DNA from: Drosophila miranda
Taxonomy: Eukaryota > Arthropoda > Insecta > Diptera > Drosophilidae
NCBI RefSeq assembly: GCF_003369915.1
Contig: NW_022881603.1
Span: forward strand, 24,970,264-25,034,263
Length of the DNA stretch: 64,000 nucleotides
Reading direction: 5' to 3'
Below are positions 1 to 9,890 of this stretch, piece by piece; the first letter of the stretch is position 1; every line of letters starts with the position of its first letter. The translations under genes were made by a program, and so were the position numbers. A model generated the notes under the pieces. It was not told the origin of the DNA, did not search any database, and worked only from the letters and a program-made list of their open reading frames with translations.

Positions 1-590
1 ACGTTGTTTGCTCCAGTTAGACAGTCTTCAACATAGAAATCGGTTTTTAATGTTGTTGATCCTACTGGTAGTCTGTCTTTGTATTGTATTGCCAAATGAT
101 CCAGACATTTCGTTGCTAGGAACGGAGCAGCTGTTGTCCCATATGTTACTGTTTTCAGGCGATAGTACCTGATCTCTTCGGATGGATTGTTTCTCCAGAC
201 TATCATCTGATGGAATTGATCCTCCGGATTCATCCACACTTGCCGGTACATCTTTTCTATGTCCGCTGTGAATACGTACTTATGAATTCGAAATCGTAGC
301 AGAATGGACATAAGTTCGCTCTGAACGGTGGGTCCAGCCTGCAGAATGTCGTTCAAAGATTACCCGCTTGTTGATTTGCATGAGGCATCGAATACTACCC
401 GAAGCTTTGTGGTGGTGCTCTCAGGTTTGAGTACACAATGATGTGGAATGAAGTAGTGCCTTTTGGGAACTTTTGATGCTGGCACAATATTCATATGTCC
501 TAGTCCTTCATACTCTTCCATGAAGTCCAGCTCTTCCAAGTTTCCAACGACTCCCACAGGGCTGAAGGGTGTTCGGAAAATGGGAGCTTT
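1..590 (-). pseudogene. BEL/Pao reverse transcriptase, N-terminal part, broken
   Basis: After the frameshift near 580 the minus strand reads FMEEYEGLGHM, then the RT motif LRVVFDAS, then an in-frame stop (TAA at 360-362). It continues open to the window edge with IHKYVFTADIEKMYRQV and TYGTTAAPFLA. The catalytic YVDD-type box is present as FYVEDCL near 25-45, an Asp-to-Glu change at a metal-binding position. The nonsense codon and the altered box show an old dead copy. The thumb and RNase H would lie beyond position 1. Confidence 0.75.
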
Positions 591-2205
591 AGAATAAAAC
601 GGCCGTCTGAAGCTGTCTGAAGATTTTCTATAAAATGAGCTTCGCACCGTGCTTCCACTGGAGTGCGTGGTTTGTCTTCCGTCTCTAGATTGTCCAGAGT
701 CCAGAATCTTTCCATGAGCTCGTTTACTCCCGTTGCACAAATGGGTGAGGAATTGTGGGCAGATTTGACTTTTCCTGCCACAATCCATCCCAGTTTCGTG
801 TTTTGTTGCAACGGGCCTCCTGTCCTTAGCTGCTGTTGATCTGGTAGCAGCAGCGAGTAGTAATGGTCGGCTCCGATTAGCATGTCGATTTTGCCTGGCT
901 TATGGAAGTTTGGATCTGCCAGTGAGATCTTGCTTGGTACGTTTAAGCTCTCTGAATCGAGTGCCTGAGCTGGTTGATCAGCTATAATCTGTGGTAATAC
1001 GAAAGCTTCAATTCTTTGCGTAAAACCATTGTGAAGGTATTTCATGAGCACATTTACTCGTGCTCTGCTGGTCTTTGATTGACCTCCAATTCCTTCGATC
1101 CGTAATGTTGTGTCTTTTAGTTTGAGTGACAACATTGATGCTATTCGTTCTGAGATCAAGTTTATCTGTGATCTTGAATCTAGCAGTGCTCTGAAATTAG
1201 CAACCTGCCCGTTGTTGGCTTCTACTGCCACCTTTGTTGTGGCCAGAAGATTGTAACTATTGTTACTTGCTGCACCAACCGTCGGGCCTCTTGATTCTGT
1301 AGCTGCGCCTGATGCTGTTTCCAAATGTAGCATCGTGTTGTGCTTCTTGTCACACTTGAAGCTGTTTCGACCAGGGCATGCGTTTGTTTTGTGATTTGTT
1401 CTAAAACAATTAAAGCACATTTTTTGTTTTTGTACCCAATTTAGTCGTTCTGATGGAGATTTGGAGCGAAATTCTTCGCATCCGTAGAGCCAATGGCTTG
1501 CTTTCTTGCAGAATGTGCATAAGGGTGCTCGGGCTCTCCCTGTGTTTGCGGATGCATATGTCGTGCATTTTGGCTCTCTCCTTGATGCTGGTGGCTTCTT
1601 ACTGGTTCCTAGAACCCGAATTCTTTGCTCCAAGAACTGAAGCATCGTATCCAGCGCCTGAATGTCCTTTGAGCTTCCCAATGATTGCTCATACAAGGCC
1701 TTATTTGTTACATCCAGTTTGTTTCTGATAATGGCAATCAATATCGGATCCCATGTAGATATATTGATGCCCAATCCCTTTAGTGATGCAAGCGATTCTA
1801 TGGTTGTTATATACAACTCTTTTAATGACTTGGGATCGTCATTAATTGTTTGGTGATTGAGGAAGCGGTTCAGTACCGTGTTCGAAACATCTCTGGGATT
1901 GTTGTATGCGTCAACTAGTATTTCCCAAGCGGCCTCATTATTTTCTTCCTTTAGATAGTTGCCTCGCCGGTAACGGTGGTTTTAAGATACCACATCTTTT
2001 TCACCGTAGGCATGTTGGTCTCATGCACCATGCATGAGAACAGATCGAAGAACTGGGTCCATTTTAATAGATCCCCATCAAACTTTGGGATGCTGATGCG
2101 TGGAAGCTGCACGTTATCCGTGTTTGGTGTGGCTGATTTTGCCAATGCTCTTTGGACCTTACTTTCCAGTGTTAGGTAGGATTCCATGTCATATCCTCCT
2201 TCCAC
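500..2205 (-). pseudogene. BEL/Pao gag-protease, broken
   Basis: The N-terminal part (2,205 to about 1,951) reads as BEL Gag, with the segment PKFDGDLLKWTQFFDLF typical of the DUF1759 region. It then stops, and reading resumes from 1,816. In the 438-residue second part, two zinc knuckles (C-x2-C-x4-H-x4-C) lie at about residues 100-113 and 134-147. The pepsin-type protease follows at about residue 211, where the expected LLDSGS is LLDSRS, so the glycine after the catalytic Asp is lost. Near 550-590 a deletion of roughly 25 codons plus a frameshift joins the protease tail to the RT lead-in. The product would be a capsid/protease polyprotein in an intact element. This copy cannot make one. Confidence 0.8.
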
Positions 2206-2326
2206 TGGGTCCTCGTATTCCTCATGAATTGTGAAGTGGACTTACTGCGCTTGAGTCCATAGTGATTTTATCAAATCACTTGATGTGCGTCCTTCCGCCT
2301 CTGAAGGTTGTTTCACATTGCGTTTA

Positions 2327-2600
2327 ACCAAAGACTATACAATACGAAGATGTCGCATGAGGAACAAATGCTTTTTCAATTTTCGTTTGACGCTTCATCG
2401 TACGGGCGCGCGGGGCTAGTACTTCAATTCTCTTTTACCAAAGACTATACAATACCAAGATGTCGCATGAGGAACAAATGCTTTTTCAATTTTCGTTTGA
2501 CGCTTCATGGTACGGGCGCACGGGGCTAGTACTTCAATTCTCTTTTACCAAAGACTATATTATATAGTCTATAGACTATACAATATAGTCTTTGGTATGA
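2327..2600. repeat. 110-bp tandem duplication ending in a palindrome
   Basis: Two near-identical 110-bp units (2,327-2,436 and 2,437-2,546) each start ACCAAAGACTATACAATAC. A third start at 2,547 turns into an AT-rich palindrome, in which ACCAAAGACTATATTATATA is answered by TATAGTCTTTGGT within 55 bp. This is the shape of a foldback or MITE terminus. I cannot assign a family. Confidence 0.75.
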
Positions 2601-2819
2601 CGCTACTTGAGTACGGAGATCCAGGGTGAGATCAAATAAATTCTTTTAAAATGCCACAAAAAAAACTACGAGAATGATTTCTTTAGCAACTTGTTTTGGA
2701 GCAGTACCTTCGTACCCAATCGCTGGCTAAAACAGAGTTCAAATTTATATTCCCTTTAGCTAATTATTTATAATATTTGTATTTTTATTGGTGGTCAATT
2801 CTCGAAAGATTGAATGTAA
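2601..2819. other. csul 3' flank, no gene seen
   Basis: AT-rich sequence downstream of csul, which is on the minus strand. It includes AT-rich stretches such as TAATTATTTATAATATTTG near 2,760 that could hold the csul poly(A) site. Nothing else is recognisable. Confidence 0.5.
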
Positions 2820-4450
2820 CTAAAGTCGAATGTGGTAGCCACTTCCACCCGCATTGTGATGCTCCCAGGCCTCTCGTGTGCTCACCTGCCACTCGTACCA
2901 CACCTTGTCCGCATCAACGCAGCGCCAGATCTTGACTGAGATTGTCTGTCCCTCCTTGAGGGTCCTCGGATGCTGCAAGAACACGATTAGAACGATTAAC
3001 CATTATGATCAATGAAAAGCCGGGTCCGAACGCCATCACTTACTGTCGGAAAGAACATGGGAAACCACGAGAAAATGCCGGGCGTGTGGGTCAGTGGGTT
3101 GATGCTCAGGTGGATATCCTTATAAAGCATTGTATCAAAATAGCCACCAATGCCATGTAGCACGCAGTCTTTTTGGACAGTAAAAGAGATCTCCTTGCAG
3201 CGTGTATTGTCAATAGTCGCCTCACGATTCGGATGTGAGAATTCAAACAGCGCTTGGGGATTGTCAATGTGATAAACGTTTTTGAGGAGTGATACATAAC
3301 CATAGTCGAAGGCTGGAACGGTGGTGTCCATCTGGCTGACATTCTGATGCAGCACTGCCGACATGATTGGATTGATGTACGACGTTGACTTGTAGGGTAT
3401 GCTTATGCCATCCGTTTTGAGCAGCTTCAATGCGCCGTCAAGGCACTCTGGCGACAGTTCGTTATCCCCAAACGAGCCAAGCAGCTCGGAGACGAGAATA
3501 TCAGCCTGCTCTGGAGGTGAAAAGTCGCGCATGTCCTTGGAGAATATGTGCACATCTAAATTATAATTAGAATCAGGATAACTCATATCCGTTTTTCACT
3601 CTCTGCTGCTTACCTTTGTCTTCCCAAAGAGTATCTACCATGTGGGAGAGGGTGCGAATGGCATTGGGATTCTTTTCGATGATGTAGAGTCGCACCTGAC
3701 GCTTTGTCAGTTCCGCGGCATTAAAGATGGCCCTCGCTAAAGGACCACGTCCCCCACGCAGCAACATCACTACGGTCTGGAGGGATTATCTGGAATCTGC
3801 GCCCAATTGAAGACTAGTTTCCTTACCAGCTTGTTCGGCGCGTCTATGTCGCTCACTCGATCAATCAGAGCCGCTTTTACCGCGATCTGGTAGATTTTAT
3901 ACTTCACTGGATCCGACTCGAACACCTCGTATGTATAGCTATCCAGATTATCGAGGAGAGGTTGCAGTGGAATCTTCAGAACGTTTTCATAGCTAATTGG
4001 CAAAAGGTTAGTGTGCGGATGAAGGGTTCTACTCTGCTCCACAGACACTTACCTATTAAGAATGTGGCTGTCGTTGTGGTCACTGGCGAGTTTCCGCAAA
4101 TAATCGGCGTACTGGGAAATAGACAGGCCATTCGGATTGGCGGAGATTATTATATTGGCCCGTGCCGAGAGAAAGTGGCCTATGACTATTTGCCACTGCT
4201 TCTGCAGAACATAGTAGTTGGCTTTGTTTCGGATGAACAGAGAGGACGGAATGATAATGGCTTTGATGGGCTCGCCCAGCCACAGGCGAACCGTCTCCTT
4301 ACTGGGACGATCCAAGTCATTCAGCTCAATTACAACTTTCACTTTGCTGTTGTGCTTGACGGCAAAGCGCAGGCTATTCCACCAAGTCCATGGATCTTTC
4401 GCCTCCGCCTCGGCTATTTCTGCATTGTTGACGTCTTTGCGGTGCTCGCA
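2820..4450 (-). pseudogene. csul: csul / Prmt5, 5'-truncated copy
   Basis: Type II protein arginine methyltransferase (Prmt5, capsuleen). It symmetrically dimethylates Sm proteins and Piwi-family proteins in the cytoplasm with the Mep50 partner. Five exons remain: 4,450-4,053, 3,992-3,827, 3,776-3,614, 3,555-3,044 and 2,972-2,820. All are in frame with GT-AG introns of 50-75 bp and give 463 residues, against about 610-640 for the family. Visible are the end of the TIM barrel (WLGEPIKA), the substrate-specificity Phe in [13 protein letters not shown], the double-Glu loop SELLGSFGDNELSPE and the C-terminal barrel ending VWYEW...YHIRL. About 150 N-terminal residues are missing: at 4,449 the sequence passes directly into DINE repeat, with an in-frame stop beyond. 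The SAM loop reads LLRGGRGPL where human PRMT5 has GAGRGPL, so the first Gly is Arg. The exons are otherwise well kept. It is probably a recently disabled copy. Confidence 0.9.
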
Positions 4451-5957
4451 TCAGTGACATATCACAGAAGTCTGGATCCAAAACATCGTTGCTCTCGCTC
4501 TTATAGTCTTTGAGCACTAGGCGCTGAAGGGGACGGACAGACGGACGGACGGACAGACGGACAGACAGACATGGCTCAATCGACTCGGCTATTGATGCTG
4601 ATCAAGAATATATATACTTTATGGGGTCGGAAACGATTCCTTTTGGACGTTACACAAATCCACTTTTACCACAAATCTAATATACCCCAATAGTCATTTT
4701 GAGTATCGGGTATAAAAAAAAACGAGGGGGAACGCTGCGGAGACCGCAACTCTACAGTTATACCCGATACTAAGTCAGTAGGAGAGACAGCCACTCCGGC
4801 AGACACCGCTAGTTTGAACGACACGACAAAGAGTGCGTGCGAGAGAGACAGAAAATCAGTCTGAGCGTGACGTCGGGGGCTGCGTAGCCAGTGCAAATTG
4901 ATTTGTTCCTTTTGGCTATAAAAATGATCTGATCTGATCCAGATTCAGCAATCTGATAGATATGATCATTATCTATGATTCTGCGTTTTTAGTTTTCTCG
5001 TATCCTCAATATTGTGGATGCAACAGATTTTCGTCCTTTGTGGGGGCGGAAGGGGGCGGGGCGAAATTTTGAGATATACGTTTTAAAGTTAGATCTAACA
5101 GGAGTGCGGATACCAAATTTGGTTACTCTAGCCTTAATAGTCTCTGAGATTTTTGAATATCCCCAGATTTTCGTCCTTTGCGGGGGCGGAAGGGGGTGTG
5201 GCGAAATTTTGAAACAAAATCGTCTCGGTCCGATATATTAGGAGTGTGGATACCAAATTTGGTTGCTCTAGCTTTTATAGTCTCTGAGATCTAGGCGCTA
5301 ATGTTTTACTCTAAGCAAAGCCGGCTATGCTACGTGTGTGTTAGAGAGAGACAGGGCGAGAAAAAATGAAATTGTTTTCTTGATTCTGGCTATAATAATT
5401 ATACGATCTGGTTCAGATTTAGCACTCTAGAAGATATAGTCATCTTCTACGATTCTACGATTCGATTTTTAGTTTTCTCGTATCGTCGAAATTGTGGATG
5501 CCACAGATTTTCGCTGTTTGTGGGGGCGGAAGTGGGCGGGGCGAAGTTTTGAAATATTTTTGTATCAGTGACATATCACAGAAGTCTGGATCCAAAACAT
5601 CGTTGCTCTCGCTCTTATAGTCTTTGAGCACTAGGCGCTGAAGGGGACGGACAGACGGACAGACGGACGGACGGACAGACGGACAGACAGACATGGCTCA
5701 ATCGACTCGGCTATTGATGCTGATCAAGAATATATATACTTTATGGGGTCGGAAACGATTCCTTTTGGACGTTACACACATCCACTTTTACCACAAATCT
5801 AATATACCCCAATACTCATTTTGAGTATCGGGTATAACGAGGGGGAACGTTGTGAGTTGCTGCGAACACCGCAACTCTACGGTTATACCCGATACTAAGT
5901 CAGTATGGCTCTCCTCCGGCAGACGCCGCTAATATTAAACGACACGACAAAGAGTGC

Positions 5958-6070
5958 GTGAGAGAGAGACAGAAAATCAGTCTGAGCGTGAATTCGGGCG
6001 CTGCGTAGCCACTGCAAATTGATTTGTTCCTTTTGGCTATAAAAATGATCTGATCTGATCCAGATTCAGC
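5958..6070 (+). promoter_or_regulatory. Promoter-like module 1 of a DINE unit (representative)
   Basis: A GA tract (GTGAGAGAGAGACAG, from about 5,959) precedes TATAAAAA at 6,038-6,045, with an initiator-like TTCAGC 30 bases downstream (A at 6,068). The spacing fits a Drosophila TATA plus initiator core promoter with GAGA-type sites upstream. The module recurs in nearly every unit. Activity is inferred only. Confidence 0.3.
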
Positions 6071-6459
6071 AATCTGATAGATATGGTCATTATCTATGAT
6101 TCTGCGTTTTTAGTTTTCTCGAATGTGCAATATTGTGGATGCAACAGATTTTAGTCCTTTGTGTGGGCGGAAGGGGGTGGGGCGAAATTTTGAGATACAC
6201 GTTTTATAGTGAGATCTAACAGGAGTGCGGATACCAAATTTGGTTACTCTAGCCTTAATAGTCTCTGAGATTTTTGAATATCCCCAGATTTTCGTCCTTT
6301 GCAGGGGCGGAAGGGGGTGTGGCGAAATTTTGAAACAAACTCGTCTCGGTCCGATATATTAGGAGTGTGGATACCAAATTTGGTTGCTCTAGCTTTTATA
6401 GTCTCTGAGATCTAGGCGCTAATGTTTTACTCTAAGCAAAGCCGCCTATGCTACGTGTG

Positions 6460-6540
6460 TGTTAGAGAGAGACAGGGCGAGAAAAAATGAAATTGTTTTC
6501 TTGATGCTGGCTATAATAATAATACGATCCAATTCAGATT
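6460..6540 (+). promoter_or_regulatory. Promoter-like module 2 of a DINE unit (representative)
   Basis: This is the second, diverged copy of the module in the same unit: GTTAGAGAGAGACAGG near 6,461, TATAATAA at 6,512-6,519, and TTCAGATTC with its A at 6,536. Spacing is about 24 bases, short for a TATA promoter. It is the last such module before the captured gene copy that begins at 6,951. Confidence 0.25.
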
Positions 6541-6950
6541 CCGCAGTCTTAAAGAGATGGTCATTCTCTACAATTCTACGTTTTTGGTTTTCTCATATCT
6601 TTAAAATTGTGGATGCCACAGATTTTCGTCCTTTGTGGGGGCGGAAGTGGGCGGAGCGAAGTTTTGAAATATTTTTGTAGCAGTGACATATCACAGAAAT
6701 CTGGGTCCAAAACATCGTTGCTCTAGCTCTTATAGTCTTTGAGCACTAGGCGCTGAAGGGGACGGACGGACCGACGGACGGACGGACAGACGGACAGACA
6801 GACAGGGCTCAATCGACTCGGCTATTGATGCTGATCAAGAATATATATACTTTATGGGGTCGGAAACGATTCCTTCTGGACGTTACACACATCCACTTTT
6901 ACCACAAATCTAATATACCCCAATACTCATTTTGAGTATCGGGTATAAAA

Positions 6951-7386
6951 AAGCCAACAGTTTTATATTTAATTGCTTAGTTACTGCTGCAGCAGTACTG
7001 CCCTATAACATCCCTCCCTTCTTTCCTTCACTCTCCTCACTAAGCGGCTGCCGTTTATGCTTACGTCTCTCAAACTGTTTTATGACCCTGCGGCAAGGAG
7101 TCTTTATGACTGCCTCGAGTCCTCCTCTGCGGTGCAGCTGGCAGGCGGGTGCCAAACCAGAATTGCTGTCAAGCGGGCGTTTAGCCACTTCAGCCACCAA
7201 CAACTTTAACTTCAACTTAAAGCTGAAGTTGAATTGAAGTTGAATACAAAACTTTTCATCCTTACATTATGTATGCTTTCCGCTTTTCTACAAACTACAT
7301 TCCCGTGCAGACTTCGACCTTGGTCTTCATAATGCGAATGTGTTCGTGCCCTGCGTAGTCGCATTCCATCCCTTGACAGCTCAACA
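6951..7386 (+). other. 5' flank of captured gene, copy 1 (representative)
   Basis: Non-DINE sequence starting AAGCCAACAG directly after the unit end GGGTATAAAA. It is repeated in all seven segments. It contains a pyrimidine-rich stretch (CATCCCTCCCTTCTTTCC), a small inverted repeat (TTCAACTT, 7-base loop, AAGTTGAA near 7,215) and an 8-codon upstream ORF ending TAG about 30 bases before the gene's ATG. It is probably the original 5' UTR or promoter. No TATA box stands out. Confidence 0.5.
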
Positions 7387-8284
7387 ATGTGGACCTACAT
7401 GATGGCTGCCGCCCGCGGAGATCGGGTTAACTCAATGATGTCCACCAGAAGACGCCCCGAAACCGAATCCCCAAAATACGGATACAAGTAAGTTTATACA
7501 TCGAGAGAGTGACTACTGTACTTATATGCATCGAAGCCTCTCCTCCCGCCCCATGTACCGCACCACCCGCTTCGTGGGACCCGCCTCCTCAGCGCCCGCC
7601 CAGTTGCAGCTGCCCCATCAATCGCACCACCAGCAGCCAGGGGCGTTGCCGGTCCCACCTCCACTCGAAGAGATTAGCGGTGGCTTGCTCGCTCCGTTTG
7701 CGCCAACCGCAGCGATTTCTGTCGAACAGGCAGCCAGCTCGATTCCCTTGGGAGCGGAAACCGATGAGCGCGTGGAGGTGCATCAACTTCATTATCCACG
7801 CAGAAGTTTGCAAAGGATCCATAGCCATGGAAATCAGGTTGAGGTGGATGACGACGAGGATGATGATGATTTCGGTGGGGCTAATGGTGAGGACAGCCAA
7901 GAGGAAGTCATTGCTCCGGCTGATCTGCAGCAGCATCGACACAAGCACCACCAGCTGCAGAACCATCGCCACCAACGACAACAGCAGCCGCACCAGCAGC
8001 ACTCCAGTGATCCCAGCTACGTGGAAAACGGCAGAAAGCTGATACAGGTAGGAAAAAAGAAGAAAATGCACATCATTTTTCCATCGTGGCGTACATATAA
8101 TTTGATTGGAGCTGAAGATAACCGATAGCACAGAGCAGATAACTGATCAACGATAGCCCCTCCAACCCATAACCGATACATTATGGCCGCCATTGTTCCG
8201 GGCCAGCATTCAAATATGTGGAAATCTAATTAAGTAATTGCTTTAATTGATTGACTCCACTGCTGCCTGCAGGAATTGGCCTAG
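7387..8284 (+). CDS. Amplified small gene, copy 1 (His/Gln/Asp-rich protein, unknown)
   Basis: Predicted exons 7,387-7,487, 7,537-8,047 and 8,273-8,284 give about 207 residues. The ATG follows TCAACA, a good Drosophila start context. Exon 1 encodes MWTYMMAAARGDRVNSMM. The first intron is only 49 bp, with donor GTAAGT and a weak acceptor (ATCGAAG). The second is 225 bp, with a clear acceptor (CTGCTGCCTGCAG) and a stop four codons later. The protein has a Pro/Ala-rich first half, an acidic run (VDDDEDDDD), then a His/Gln-rich segment. No signal peptide, membrane segment or known domain is seen, and I do not recognise the family. This copy has one fewer four-residue acidic repeat than most others. 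If the first intron is not used, translation could start at 7,526. Confidence 0.5.
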
Positions 8285-8340
8285 TTTCTGGCCATACTGC
8301 ATGCTTCATGCTCCATGCCTGTAGTGCGCTTGTTGTAAGA
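8285..8340 (+). other. 3' end of captured segment, copy 1
   Basis: After the predicted stop TAG come about 55 bases (TTTCTGGCCATACTGCATGC onward) ending TTGTTGTAAG. The DINE linker AAAAAACGAGGGGG then follows. This right junction is identical in all seven copies. No poly(A) signal lies inside the segment, so any transcript would run into DINE sequence. Confidence 0.55.
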
Positions 8341-9454
8341 AAAAACGAGGGGGAACGTTGTGAGTTGCTGCGGAGACCGCAACTCTACATTTATACCCGA
8401 TACTTAGTCAGTATGGCTCTCCTCCGGCAGACGCCGCTAATATTAAACGACACGACAAAGAGTGCGTGCGAGAGAGACAGAAAATCAGTCTGAGCGTGAC
8501 GTCGGGCGCTGCGTAGCCAGTGCAAATTGATTTGTTCCTTTTGGGTATAAAAATGATCCGATCTGATCCAGATTCAGCAGTCTGATAGATATGGTCATTA
8601 TCTATGATTCTGCGTTTTTAGCTTTCTCGAATCTGCAATATTGTGGATGCAACAGATTTACGTCCTTTGTGGGGGCGGAAAAAGGTGGGGCGAAATTTTG
8701 AGATACACGTTTTATAGTAAGATCTAACAGGAGTGCGGATACCAAATTTGGTTACTCTAGCCTTAATAGTCTCTGAGATTTTTGAATATCCCCAGATTTT
8801 CGTCCTTTGCGGGGGCGGAAGGGGGTGTGGCGAAATTTTGAAACAAACTCGTTTCGGTCCGATATATTAGGACTGTGGATACCAAATTAGGTTGCTCTAG
8901 CTTTTGTAGTCTCTGAGATCTAGGCGCTAATGTTTTACTCTAAGCAAAGCCGCCTATGCTACGTGTGTGTTAGAGAGAGACAGGGCGAGAAAAAATGAAA
9001 TTGTTTTCTTGATGCTGGCTATAATAATAATACGATCTAATTCAGATTCCGCAGTCTTAAAGATATGGTCATTCCCTACAATTCTACGTTTTTGGTTTTC
9101 TCATATCTTTAAAATTGTGGATGCCACAGATTTTCGTTCTTTGTGGGGGCGGAAGTGGGCGGGGCGAAGTTTTGAAATATTTTTGTAGCAGTGACATATC
9201 ACAGAAGTCTGGATCCAAATTATCGTTGCTCTAGCTCTTATAGTCCTTGAGCACTATACGCTGAAGGGGACGGACAGACGGACAGACGGACGGACGGACA
9301 GACAGACAGGGCTCAATCGACTCGGCTATTGATGCTGATCAAGAATATATATACTTTATGGGGTCGGAAACGATTCCTTCTGAACGTTACACACATCCAC
9401 TTTTACCACAAATCTAATATACCCCAATACTCATTTTGAGTATCGGGTATAAAA
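8341..9454. repeat. DINE-like run 2 (one unit)
   Basis: A single full unit between captured-gene copies 1 and 2. It has small private changes, such as GGGGGCGGAAAAAGGTGGGG near 8,680. Confidence 0.8.
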
Positions 9455-9890
9455 AAGCCAACAGTTTTATATTTAATTGCTTAGTTACTGCTGCAGCAGT
9501 ACTGCCCTATAACATCCCTCCCTTCTTTCCTTCACTCTCCTCACTAAGCGGCTGCCGTTTATGCTTACGTCTCTCAAACTGTTTTATGACCCTGCGGCAA
9601 GGAGTCTTTATGACTGCCTCGAGTCCTCCTCTGCGGTGCAGCTGGCAGGCGGGTGCCAAACCAGAATTGCTGTCAAGCGGGCGTTTAGCCACTTCAGCCA
9701 CCAACAACTTTAACTTCAACTTAAAGCTGAAGTTGAATTGAAGTTGAATACAAAACTTTTCATCCTTATATTATGTATGCTTTCCGCTTTTCTACAAACT
9801 ACATTCCCGTGCAGACTTCGACCTTGGTCTTCATAATGCGAATGTGTTCGTGCCCTGCGTAGTCGCATTCCATCCCTTGACAGCTCAACA

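Larger units (their letters stand above)
1..2220 (-). mobile_element. BEL/Pao LTR retrotransposon, internal fragment
   Basis: Minus-strand reading gives, in order, a Gag region, two CCHC zinc knuckles, an aspartic protease and the start of reverse transcriptase, which is the BEL/Pao order. No LTR, integrase or RNase H is inside the window, so the element runs off the left edge or is truncated. It is inactive: the frame is broken in at least three places and conserved residues are changed (see the two gene entries). Its right end near 2,220 meets non-coding sequence without an obvious LTR. Confidence 0.85.
4449..6950. repeat. DINE-like run 1 (tail fragment plus two units)
   Basis: It starts inside a unit, at ATCAGTGACATATCACAG, joined directly to csul. 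Unit boundaries are near 4,712, 5,837 and 6,950. The first full unit lacks part of the linker (GGGGGAACGCTGCGG) and carries AGGAGAGACAGCCACTCC in place of the usual ATGGCTCTCCTCC variant. Confidence 0.8.

Noticed and set aside
6459..6680. Repeated 70-75-codon frames in the DINE units (MLERDRARKNEIVF...)
   Set aside because: Present in almost every unit but spanning the GA tract, TATA-like box and sub-repeats, with frequent frame changes and no similarity to proteins I know. They are repeat by-products.
7509..8042. Second plus-strand frame (about 177 codons, Arg/Ser/Thr-rich) overlapping exon 2
   Set aside because: The composition is a frame-shifted image of the main frame. The main frame matches the splice phases and ends at a good acceptor and stop, and this one does not.
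7589..8131. Long antisense open frame (about 180 codons) opposite the small gene, in all seven copies
   Set aside because: It is the mirror of the acidic and His/Gln-rich coding sequence. Leu/Val-rich readings opposite GAC/CAG-rich codons are expected, and it has no start context or splice support.
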